This document shows positions 25,611-32,426 of a stretch of DNA of 32,426 nt, one piece after another (the stretch's first letter is position 1; every line of letters begins with the position of its first letter). The notes beneath the pieces were generated by a model. It did no database searches. It saw nothing but the letters and a program-made list of their open reading frames with translations, and was not told where the DNA came from. The DNA comes from Thermoflexibacter ruber (GTDB lineage Bacteria; Bacteroidota; Bacteroidia; Cytophagales; Thermoflexibacteraceae), in contig NZ_FONY01000019.1 in the NCBI RefSeq assembly GCF_900113045.1, forward strand, positions 1-32,426. The letters are read 5' to 3'. The position numbers and the translations under genes were made by a program.

Positions 25611-26031
25611 AAGGATTATACATCAAGACGAGCTATTAGCTGTTATTATAAGGGCTAACTACTCTAAAGAAGGGATTGAGTTTTTTACTACCGATGATTC
25701 TTCCCAGCAGTTAGGCTATATGAAGCGTCCCAAAGATTATACTATCCCTCCACATAGACACAATTTAGTGCCTCGTGAAGTACATTTGACCCAAGAAGTA
25801 TTGTTTATAAAAAGTGGCAAAGTAAGGGTAGATTTTTACAGTAATAGCCAGCATTATATAGAAAGTCGCATATTAACTTCAGGAGACGTAATACTTTTAG
25901 CAGACGGTGGACATGGTTTTAAAATGTTAGAGCCAAGTGAGATGATAGAAGTAAAGCAAGGACCGTACTGTGGCGAAACTGATAAAATTAGATTTTCCCC
26001 TGTCAAAGAAGAACATATAAATATAAAATAA
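25603..26031 (+). CDS. Cupin-fold protein of glycan loci, function unknown
   Basis: 142 aa. The cupin fold is indicated by PPHRHNLVPREVHLTQEVLF (metal-site motif 1 with three His and a Glu) and a second motif around DVILLADGGHGFKML. The protein has no similarity that I can see to RmlC. Cupins of this kind recur in Bacteroidota and Leptospira glycan loci, next to methyltransferases and glycosyltransferases, without known function. It might be an isomerase or an auxiliary of the fused enzyme, whose gene it overlaps by 8 bp. 3 bp before the next gene. Confidence 0.75.
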   Translation: MIERIIHQDELLAVIIRANYSKEGIEFFTTDDSSQQLGYMKRPKDYTIPPHRHNLVPREVHLTQEVLFIKSGKVRVDFYSNSQHYIESRILTSGDVILLADGGHGFKMLEPSEMIEVKQGPYCGETDKIRFSPVKEEHINIK

Positions 26032-26034
26032 GTC

Positions 26035-26799
26035 ATGCCAGAAGATAATACTAACTTCAAACTATACAGTGCCTATTACGATTTGCTTTACCAAGATAAA
26101 GATTATTATGCAGAGGCAGATTATAGCTATCAAAAAATAATAAAGTACAATCCTACTGTTCAATCAGTGATAGAATTAGGTTGCGGTACAGGAAATCATG
26201 CTCAATATTTATCTAAGAAAGGGCTAAAAATAACAGGCATAGAAAAAAGCAGTAGCATGGTAGCAGAAGCAAAAAAAAAACAAATTAATAACTTCTTTCC
26301 TATGGAGGGAGATATTAGACATTTAGATTTGCAAGATACTTTTGATGCCGCTATTGCTCTTTTTCACGTGATTAGCTATTTGAATGATAACAATGACTTG
26401 ATTTCCTGCTTTCAAGGAGTGTATAAGCACTTAGCAGACAATGGCATTTTTATTTTCGATGTTTGGTACACCCCTACAGTACTTATTCAAAAGCCCGAAA
26501 TTCGTATCAAAAGGTTAGAAAATGAATATTTGAAAATTACGAGAATTGCAGAGCCAAAGTCGCTTATAAACAAAAGTATAGTTAATGTAAACTATGAGAT
26601 TTTGATAGAAGATAAAAAAAATTCTCGTCTAATTACATTTCAAGAGATGCATTCTATGCGGCATTTTACGATAAATGAATTGTATTTTTTAGCTGAGATA
26701 ACGAGATTTGAAATAGTAGAATATTGCGAGTTCGTTTCTGATAATCCATTAAGTGAACAAACTTGGGGAGCTGTATTTATAATGAAGAAAAAATATTGA
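26035..26799 (+). CDS. Class I SAM-dependent methyltransferase
   Basis: 254 aa. N-terminal YSAYYDLLYQDKDYYAEADY, then SAM motif I VIELGCGTGNHAQYL, GIEKSSSMVAEA (motif II, acidic residue binding ribose) and FDAAIALFHVISYL. These are typical of the Methyltransf_25/ubiE-like group found in glycan loci. A beta-rich C-terminal part (KSIVNVNYEILIEDKKNSR, MRHFTINELYFLAE) completes it. The acceptor is unknown; sugar hydroxyl or amino groups are the natural guess. Composition is very AT-rich. 11 bp before the GT-B gene. Confidence 0.85.
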   Translation: MPEDNTNFKLYSAYYDLLYQDKDYYAEADYSYQKIIKYNPTVQSVIELGCGTGNHAQYLSKKGLKITGIEKSSSMVAEAKKKQINNFFPMEGDIRHLDLQDTFDAAIALFHVISYLNDNNDLISCFQGVYKHLADNGIFIFDVWYTPTVLIQKPEIRIKRLENEYLKITRIAEPKSLINKSIVNVNYEILIEDKKNSRLITFQEMHSMRHFTINELYFLAEITRFEIVEYCEFVSDNPLSEQTWGAVFIMKKKY

Positions 26800-26810
26800 A
26801 TATTCTTAAT

Positions 26811-28076
26811 ATGAAGATAATAATTATACATCCCGAGGGCAACTTTAATAATAATCCCAATCTTTTAGCAATAACCCAAATTCTTATTGAAAATAACTAT
26901 CAAGTTGATATACTTCTCCCTAAAAAAAATATTTACCAGAAATCTATCCATCCGATGAATAGATTGTTTTTCTATGAGGAACACGATAGTTCTATATTAA
27001 GTGAAAATTATAAACTTGTCATTGGAGTTGATTTGGGCATTATAGATGCAGCACTTATCGCTACTATAAAACAAGTGCCATTAGGTTATATTTCATACGA
27101 AATCTTTTTTGAAGATGAAGTAGGCTATTACCCTAAGCAATTAGAAATAATCGCTTGCAGAGCAGTAGATTTTGTTATATGTCAAGATATTATAAGAGCA
27201 GAGCATCTATCTAAGCAAAATGAGATTCCGCTTGATAAATTTATCTTGATACCTGTAGCAGGATTAGACATTGTGCGAAAGGATAAAAATAAATTTCTTC
27301 ATGATAAACTTTCTATACCTCACAACCGTAAAATCGCTTTGCTAATGGGTAGCGTTGCAAAATTTACTATGGCTGAGGAAATAATAGAAAATACACAATA
27401 TTGGGACAAGAGCTGGTGTTTAGTTGTTCATGATAGGTATGGAAAAACTCCGTTAAAAGAAAAATATACATATTTACCTAATGTATATTTTTCAGAAGAA
27501 CCAACTGATTCATTTGAGTCGCTTTCTACACTTATCGCATCAGTAGATGTGGGTATTGCACTTTATCAACAACAAACAGGCGATATTTATCAAGGAAAAA
27601 ATATTAAATATATTGGTTTATCCTCTGGAAAAATAGCCACAATGTTACAAAATGGAAAGCCAGTCATTGTTAATCAAATTGGGAAATATGCTGAGTTAAT
27701 ATTGAAATATAATGCGGGTAGAGTAATTAGTTCCATTAATGAATTACCGCAGAATCTATCTGAAATAGATAATGTTCCAGGTAGTATCGCTGAGAATTGT
27801 TATAATCTATTTACAGAACATCTATCAGCAAGACTTTACGCTAAGGTTTTAACAAATACAATCTCAGAAATAATAAATCGTAACCATTCAGTAAAAAGTT
27901 TAGATATATTAAAAAATCAGATAAATACCTTCTTTCATATTATACATCTAAGAAAAAAACAGATAGAAGCAGAAAGATTAAAAGAAAATGTATATAAATC
28001 ATATAGTTATAGAATAGGTCACCTTATTACCCAGCCTTATAGATTTATATATAAAATACTTGAATATTTGAAATAA
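26811..28076 (+). CDS. GT-B glycosyltransferase (family 4-like)
   Basis: 421 aa from ATG 26811. A frame start at 26763 would overlap the previous gene by 37 bp, and MKIIIIHPEGNFNNNPN is the natural first beta-strand of the GT-B fold. The C-terminal half has the nucleotide-sugar pattern: LLMGSVAKF, VDVGIALYQQ, YIGLSSGKIATMLQNGKPVI and a following EL, the GT4-type E-x7-E region in weak form. The end SYRIGHLITQPYRFIYKILEYL is a common membrane-touching tail of Bacteroidota glycosyltransferases. Sugar and acceptor unknown. Last gene of the AT-rich block; a 101-bp gap follows. Confidence 0.75.
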   Translation: MKIIIIHPEGNFNNNPNLLAITQILIENNYQVDILLPKKNIYQKSIHPMNRLFFYEEHDSSILSENYKLVIGVDLGIIDAALIATIKQVPLGYISYEIFFEDEVGYYPKQLEIIACRAVDFVICQDIIRAEHLSKQNEIPLDKFILIPVAGLDIVRKDKNKFLHDKLSIPHNRKIALLMGSVAKFTMAEEIIENTQYWDKSWCLVVHDRYGKTPLKEKYTYLPNVYFSEEPTDSFESLSTLIASVDVGIALYQQQTGDIYQGKNIKYIGLSSGKIATMLQNGKPVIVNQIGKYAELILKYNAGRVISSINELPQNLSEIDNVPGSIAENCYNLFTEHLSARLYAKVLTNTISEIINRNHSVKSLDILKNQINTFFHIIHLRKKQIEAERLKENVYKSYSYRIGHLITQPYRFIYKILEYLK

Positions 28077-28160
28077 GAAATTTTTATCATATTACTTTAC
28101 TATCTAATGCTTTAAAATCCATCTACTTTTACTTCATAAAATCAACTCAATATAGAACAA

Positions 28161-28165
28161 AGGAG
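28161..28165 (+). promoter_or_regulatory. Shine-Dalgarno-like site before the FkbM gene
   Basis: AGGAG lies 12 nt before ATG 28178. Clear Shine-Dalgarno sequences are rare in this window, so it is noted, though the spacing is somewhat long. Confidence 0.4.
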
Positions 28166-28177
28166 TAAAAATAACCT

Positions 28178-28924
28178 ATGTTAAAAAAAATAATTCAATC
28201 TCTATTTCATCGCTTAGGCTACCAAGTCAATAAGCTATCTTCTATTCCTATGCAATATGTTGCAGTAGAAAATAAGTTTACTATGCCAAAAGCTATAGAA
28301 AGAGTTGCTCAAAGAAATATTGAAATCAATACCGTGATTGACGTAGGCGCATCGGACGGTCGCTGGTCAGAAAGCTGCATCATGCATTATCCGCAAGCTA
28401 ACTATTTGCTCATAGAAGCGCAGCAAGCCCATGAAAAGGGCTTACAGGCTTTTAAAGCTCTCTATGCAAATGCGAACTATGTGATTGCTGCGGCAGGCAA
28501 CAAGATAGGAGAAATTTATTTTGACAACTCAGGGCTTTTTGGAGGGCTTGCTGCGGATGTGCCTTTTGAAGGAAACTGCATTGTTGTTCCTGTAACTACT
28601 ATTGACGAACAGGTAAAAAAGTACCAACTTCAAGCCCCTTACCTCATCAAATTAGATACACATGGCTACGAAGTACCTATCTTAGAAGGAGCAAGAGAAA
28701 CGCTAAAAAAAGCAAACATTGTCATCATAGAAACCTATAATTTTCAAATTGCCAAAGATAGCCTTCGCTTTTGGGAAATGTGCAATTACATGGAAGATTT
28801 AGGCTTTCTACCGATTGACATGGTAGATTTTATGCACAGAAAGAAAGATAATGCTTTTTGGCAAATGGATACTGTTTTTATTAGGAAAGATAGAGCCGAA
28901 TTTCAATCCAATGATTACGAATAA
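28178..28924 (+). CDS. FkbM-family methyltransferase
   Basis: 248 aa. The SAM site is VIDVGASDGRWSESCI, followed by YLLIEAQQAHEKGLQAF and the FkbM hallmark PYLIKLDTHGYEVPILEGARETL, with VIIETYNFQ after it. FkbM proteins O-methylate sugars or polyketides, and in glycan loci they usually act on a sugar hydroxyl. The gene follows the GT-B gene after 101 bp, so it may be read from the same transcript or from a weak promoter in the gap. A probable new transcript starts after it (28929-28936). Confidence 0.9.
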   Translation: MLKKIIQSLFHRLGYQVNKLSSIPMQYVAVENKFTMPKAIERVAQRNIEINTVIDVGASDGRWSESCIMHYPQANYLLIEAQQAHEKGLQAFKALYANANYVIAAAGNKIGEIYFDNSGLFGGLAADVPFEGNCIVVPVTTIDEQVKKYQLQAPYLIKLDTHGYEVPILEGARETLKKANIVIIETYNFQIAKDSLRFWEMCNYMEDLGFLPIDMVDFMHRKKDNAFWQMDTVFIRKDRAEFQSNDYE

Positions 28925-28928
28925 TTAC

Positions 28929-28936
28929 TATCTTTG
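28929..28936 (+). promoter_or_regulatory. Candidate Bacteroidota -7 element for kdsB
   Basis: TATCTTTG followed by CCGC matches TAnnTTTG exactly, and its sequence surroundings are typical of the phylum. It lies 41 bp before the ATG of kdsB and just after the FkbM stop. No clear -33 TTTG was found, partly because that position lies in coding sequence. Confidence 0.5.
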
Positions 28937-28977
28937 CCGCCTAATATTAAGTAATAAAGTCTATTATTTTTGATTGC

Positions 28978-29730
28978 ATGAAAATTCTTGGAGTAATCCC
29001 TGCTCGTTATGCTTCTACACGATTCCCTGCCAAAATGTTGGCAGACATCAAAGGCAAACCAATGATTCAACACGTTTATGAAAGAGCAAGCCGAGCAAAC
29101 TGTTTAGCAAAGTTAGTAGTAGCAACTGATAATCAACTTATTATAGATGCAGTGAAAAACTTTGGTGGAGAGGCTGTCCTAACCAGAGAAGAACACCCCA
29201 GCGGTACTGACCGATGCTATGAAGCCTTGCAGATAACCGAAGCGACTACTCAAAAAAAATTTGACTACGTAATTAATATTCAAGGAGATGAACCTTTTAT
29301 TATTCCACAGCAAATAGAACTCTTAGCAAGCAGACTGGACGGCACAACTGAAATTGCTACATTGATAATCAAGACCTTAGATAGTGAGGCACTCTTTAAT
29401 ACAGGCGAAGTAAAGGTTGTGCTGGATAAAGACCAAAACGGCATTTACTTTAGCCGCCAAGTGATTCCTTTTTTGAGAAATGTCCCTCAGGAGGAGTGGC
29501 TTAGTCATCATACTTTCTATAGGCATGTAGGCATGTATGCATATAGAGCAGATATATTGGCACAGATTACTCAACTTGCTCCCTCTATTTTGGAAAAAGC
29601 AGAAAGTTTGGAGCAGCTACGCTGGATAGAAAACGGATTCAAAATAAAAACTGCTATTACTGAACATGATAGCTATTGTGTGGATACTCCCGAAGATTTA
29701 GAAAGATTACTTAAAACAGTGAAATCTTAA
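28978..29730 (+). CDS. kdsB: 3-deoxy-manno-octulosonate cytidylyltransferase (CMP-Kdo synthetase)
   Basis: 250 aa, standard length. It activates Kdo with CTP to CMP-Kdo for the lipopolysaccharide inner core. The N-terminal IPARYASTRFPAKML, LVVATDNQLI, LTREEHPSGTDRCYEAL, VINIQGDEPFI and YFSRQVIPFLRN motifs cover the nucleotide and Mg sites in the usual order. The C-terminal EKAESLEQLRWIENG is also typical. It has its own candidate promoter and sits beside the glycan locus, which supports lipopolysaccharide as the carrier. Confidence 0.96.
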   Translation: MKILGVIPARYASTRFPAKMLADIKGKPMIQHVYERASRANCLAKLVVATDNQLIIDAVKNFGGEAVLTREEHPSGTDRCYEALQITEATTQKKFDYVINIQGDEPFIIPQQIELLASRLDGTTEIATLIIKTLDSEALFNTGEVKVVLDKDQNGIYFSRQVIPFLRNVPQEEWLSHHTFYRHVGMYAYRADILAQITQLAPSILEKAESLEQLRWIENGFKIKTAITEHDSYCVDTPEDLERLLKTVKS

Positions 29731-29800
29731 AAAATGCTGTTTCATGGGTTATTACCTGCAATACTGCCTTACATATTTGACGTTGCCATATTTTGATTGC

Positions 29801-29808
29801 TATATTTG
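29801..29808 (+). promoter_or_regulatory. Candidate Bacteroidota promoter for adk
   Basis: TATATTTG matches the TAnnTTTG -7 consensus; TTTG at 29776-29779 is a possible -33 with a 21-bp spacer. It lies 111 bp before the adk ATG. Nothing else was recognised in the 189-bp gap. Confidence 0.35.
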
Positions 29809-29919
29809 TTTTTTATGCTAAAAATGATAATTTGCAGATTTTAAGCAAAAAGTTGTTAAAGTAATGCTAAAATAGCTTATCATTGCAAACTATTATTCAT
29901 CAAATTACTAATTTTAGAA

Positions 29920-30492
29920 ATGCGAAACATAGTATTATTCGGACCTCCGGGCGCAGGCAAAGGCACACAAAGCCAAAAGTTGATAGAAAAGTATGGATTT
30001 GTTCATCTCTCTACAGGCGACTTGCTTAGGGCTGAGATTGCAGCAGGTACAAAGTTAGGCTTGGAAGCCAAAGAATTGATGGACAAGGGCATCTTAGTTC
30101 CAGATGAGGTCGTAATTGGAATGATTGATAACAAAATCAAAGCAAATCCTGATGCCAAGGGCTTTATATTTGATGGTTTTCCTCGCACCGTAGCCCAGGC
30201 TGATGCTTTAGATAAAATGATGAGCGAAAATAATATGAAAATCAACGGCATGATTGCCTTAGTAGTTGATGAGGAGGAACTTACTAAACGTTTATTGCTT
30301 CGTGGGCAAACCTCCGGCAGGGCTGATGACCAAAACGAAGCACTCATCAGACAGCGTGTCCAAGAATACAATAATAAAACTGCTCCTGTGGCAGATTATT
30401 ATGAAAAGCAAGGGAAATACCATGCTGTCAATGGTATTGGGGAGATAGAAGAAATTTTTGACCAACTCTCTAATATCATAGACCAATTTTAA
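29920..30492 (+). CDS. adk: Adenylate kinase, short form
   Basis: 190 aa. It interconverts ATP + AMP and 2 ADP. P-loop GPPGAGKGTQ at residues 8-17, AMP-binding STGDLLR, VIGMIDNKI, DGFPRTVAQA, and RLLLRGQTSGRADD, where the long zinc-type LID is replaced by a short loop. This is the short form typical of Bacteroidota. All catalytic Arg positions I can recognise are present. The stop is followed by a small palindrome (ACCTTTAAAAGGT, 30492-30504) and the next gene after 53 bp, so both could be co-transcribed. Confidence 0.96.
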   Translation: MRNIVLFGPPGAGKGTQSQKLIEKYGFVHLSTGDLLRAEIAAGTKLGLEAKELMDKGILVPDEVVIGMIDNKIKANPDAKGFIFDGFPRTVAQADALDKMMSENNMKINGMIALVVDEEELTKRLLLRGQTSGRADDQNEALIRQRVQEYNNKTAPVADYYEKQGKYHAVNGIGEIEEIFDQLSNIIDQF

Positions 30493-30545
30493 ACCTTTAA
30501 AAGGTAGAACACAAGATAAAGATTGGGTAATTTTAATAAATACTC

Positions 30546-31076
30546 ATGCGTACCAATAAAGTCTTTTTTTTAGTATTTATTCTAATACTGCTCTCGGGCT
30601 GTGCGGCAGCTCCTTCACTTTCTTTCCAAGGGACGAACTTAGACCCGCGCATCCAGACCATGAGCATTGAGAACTTTCAGGCTGATGCGGCAAACGGTCC
30701 CGCCAATATGGCAATCAACTTTACAGAAAAGTTGAGAGAATATTTTCAGAGAAATACTCGATTAGCCTTAGTTCCCAGCAATGGTCATCTGCATTTTGCT
30801 GGCACGATAGTCAGGTATGAAGTTTCGCCTGTAGCCCCTACAGGTGAGCAGCAAGGCAATTTTGCCTTGGTAGCTGCACGTCAGCGTCTAACTATTGGCA
30901 TTAAGGTACAGTACACCAATAGCTTTGACGAGAGTCAGGACTTTGACCAAGAATTTTCATTTTTTGCTGATTTTGACAGCAATCAAACTCTCATACAAGT
31001 CGAGCAGAACCTCATTCGTACCATTTTTGACCAAATTATTTTGGATATTTTTAATAAATCTGTGGCAAATTGGTAA
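30546..31076 (+). CDS. lptE: LptE-family lipopolysaccharide-assembly lipoprotein
   Basis: 176 aa. Lipoprotein signal MRTNKVFFLVFILILLSG then Cys19 (lipobox LSGC). The mature part has the LptE pattern: a short Pro/Ser segment, QTMSIENFQADAANGPANMAINFTEKLREYFQRNT-type helix (about 37-72), HLHFAGTIVRYEVSPVAP, RLTIGIKVQYTNSF and a closing helix. LptE plugs the LptD barrel and helps place lipopolysaccharide in the outer leaflet. In Bacteroidota lptE is often followed by a repeat protein and secG, and the next gene fits the first of these. The assignment rests on pattern and lipobox, not on strict motifs. Confidence 0.82.
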   Translation: MRTNKVFFLVFILILLSGCAAAPSLSFQGTNLDPRIQTMSIENFQADAANGPANMAINFTEKLREYFQRNTRLALVPSNGHLHFAGTIVRYEVSPVAPTGEQQGNFALVAARQRLTIGIKVQYTNSFDESQDFDQEFSFFADFDSNQTLIQVEQNLIRTIFDQIILDIFNKSVANW

Positions 31077-31219
31077 GAGAAGTAAAAAAAATTTTGATAT
31101 TTCTCGATAATTTTCTTACTTAGTAGGTTATAAGCAAATGGAGCATTTTATTTCATTTTGCTTTCTTTGGCTTAAAATAAGGCAATGACGTAAAAATAGT
31201 TTTATTAATCTTACTACCC

Positions 31220-32426
31220 TTGAATAAAGAAACACTCACCGAACTAATAAAGAATCCCTCTCTGCTTACCCCTCAGTACGAGTCAGAGTTGAAGCAGATG
31301 ACAAAGGTTTATCCTTACTTCCAAGCCATTTATGTGCTTTATGCAAAGGCACATCTGACTAATGACACTATTGAGAAGGCAGCAGTTCGCTCCTTAGACC
31401 GTAATCTGCTCAGAAATATACTAATCAAAAACTATAACCCTAATCAAGGCGATGCTTTGGTGCATTTGCTCAAAAACGTAGAGCAAGTAAATGCTTTTGA
31501 GAAACTTAAAGCTGACAAAATCACCACAGAAAAACCTCAAGAGGAAGAATGGTCTATCAAGGAAAATACAAAAAAAGGGGAAGTAACAGATAAAGTAATA
31601 CAAATAGATGAAAGTGATGAATCTGTAGCAAGCATTATTTATAACAGCCAAGATGACCTTCATTTGGAGAAATTGAAAACAGATGCTTGGGAAGAGAAGT
31701 TTATCAGTCCAATAGATGATGATATTGTATTGGATTTCCAAAAAGAAGTAGCTTCATTTGACTCTGAATTAAGTATTGACGATGAGCCGACCTACAACCC
31801 TTTTGCTAATGACCTCTTTGATAAAGAAATAGAAATAGACGAAGATGTAAGGACGCAAACGGAATTTTTAGTATATAATGATGAATTGGTAAAACCGATT
31901 ACTGATGATTCCGAAGAGCAGCCTGTGGTTTATCCTGAAAAGTTTGAGTATGAAATAGAAAAACAGGAAAATGACTACTCGCTTGAAGTTCAGCAGATAG
32001 TCAATACTTTACCTAATTTTATTACTTCTACGGATAACTTTTTTGAGGAAGCCACCATTGAAATAAATAAATTTGACATAAATAAAGAGTTAGAAAAAGA
32101 AGTTACTGAAATAGAAAGTCTTAGTAATCCTATTGAGGAAAACTTTTTTGCTGACTTTTCTTCTGAAAAAGAAAATCAACTTTTGGACACTTACTACTTG
32201 CGTAAGGAAGAAGAAACAATTGCATCAAGGACAGAAGAAATATCAGAATATATCGACGAGGATAAAATAACTTTGGAGATAGACGCTTATTATTTGCGTA
32301 AAGAGGAGGAGGCGATAGAGTTTGCTAACTTATTGCCAGCCAGCGAAGTAAGTGAGGAAATAGCGGAAGTAGCTGCTGTTTCCATAGATTTGTTAGATGC
32401 TTATTATTTGCGCAAAGAGGAGGAGG
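31220..32426 (+). CDS. Long acidic repeat protein, 5' part only (runs off the window)
   Basis: At least 402 codons, open to the last base with no stop. TTG 31220 is the likely start: an in-frame stop lies at 31178 and no ATG or GTG lies between. It gives NKETLTELIKNPSLLTPQY. Residues 1-100 are helical with the motif YPYFQAIYVLYAKAH and RSLDRNLLRNILI, which I recognise from a family of Bacteroidota proteins of unknown function near lptE. After that comes a very acidic, probably disordered region. Near the end of the window the motif (L/I)D(T/A)YYLRKEEE is repeated three times. Probably cytoplasmic, as no signal peptide is seen. Function unknown. Confidence 0.75.
   Translation, partial: MNKETLTELIKNPSLLTPQYESELKQMTKVYPYFQAIYVLYAKAHLTNDTIEKAAVRSLDRNLLRNILIKNYNPNQGDALVHLLKNVEQVNAFEKLKADKITTEKPQEEEWSIKENTKKGEVTDKVIQIDESDESVASIIYNSQDDLHLEKLKTDAWEEKFISPIDDDIVLDFQKEVASFDSELSIDDEPTYNPFANDLFDKEIEIDEDVRTQTEFLVYNDELVKPITDDSEEQPVVYPEKFEYEIEKQENDYSLEVQQIVNTLPNFITSTDNFFEEATIEINKFDINKELEKEVTEIESLSNPIEENFFADFSSEKENQLLDTYYLRKEEETIASRTEEISEYIDEDKITLEIDAYYLRKEEEAIEFANLLPASEVSEEIAEVAAVSIDLLDAYYLRKEEE
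32183..32425 (+). repeat. Three coding repeats of the YYLRKEEE motif
   Basis: 11-codon units start at 32183, 32279 and 32393 (spacing 32 and 38 codons), each reading D(T/A)YYLRKEEE. The DNA of the last two copies is almost identical, while the intervening acidic sequence varies. More copies may follow beyond the window. Confidence 0.85.

Noticed and set aside
31421-31741. 106-aa open frame on the minus strand
   Set aside because: Antisense to the long acidic protein; hydrophobic composition typical of a shadow of Glu/Lys-rich coding sequence.

Overview
The window looks like chromosomal DNA of a low-GC Bacteroidota member, most likely of the Cytophagales type (an inference, not a species call). 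The signs are TAnnTTTG-type promoter elements, almost no Shine-Dalgarno sequences, a DUF5916 outer-membrane protein, a short adenylate kinase, an LptE-family lipoprotein, Kdo activation by KdsB, and lipoproteins typical of the phylum.

Left part (1-14300), housekeeping and accessory genes: the 3' end of an IS982-family insertion sequence abuts and seems to have cut the 5' end of a large TerB/FHA-like/ABCG-type ABC transporter gene. A lipoprotein and a small secreted protein follow. Then come a minus-strand SPFH/prohibitin-type lipoprotein, a DUF5916 outer-membrane protein, a minus-strand MORN-repeat protein, a secreted alpha-amino-acid-ester-hydrolase-like serine hydrolase, the ribosome-rescue factor ArfB, a CtlX-type citrulline hydrolase and class II fumarase.

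Middle part (14426-28924), a surface-glycan locus on the plus strand with many overlapping genes. A Wzt-type ABC ATPase opens it, just after a short heptamer repeat. Next come CDP-glucose synthesis (rfbF), CDP-glucose 4,6-dehydratase (rfbG), an RmlC-type 3,5-epimerase, a C-methyltransferase, a short-chain reductase, a second C-methyltransferase-like protein and a CmcI/rhamnosyl-2-O-methyltransferase-like protein. Together these fit a CDP-linked 6-deoxy-3-C-methyl-2-O-methyl-hexose of the vinelose type. Further on are glycosyltransferases, a GT2-methyltransferase fusion, a cupin, another methyltransferase, a GT-B enzyme and an FkbM methyltransferase. An MNT/HEPN (MntA/HepT-type) pair is inserted in the middle. 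The locus carries six SAM-methyltransferase domains, so the product is probably a heavily methylated glycan. The ABC permease partner is not in the window.

Right part (28929-32426): kdsB behind its own candidate promoter, adk, an LptE-family lipoprotein, and the 5' part of a long acidic protein with repeated YYLRKEEE motifs that runs off the end. KdsB and LptE place the glycan locus beside lipopolysaccharide functions.

No tRNA, rRNA, CRISPR array or replication origin was seen.
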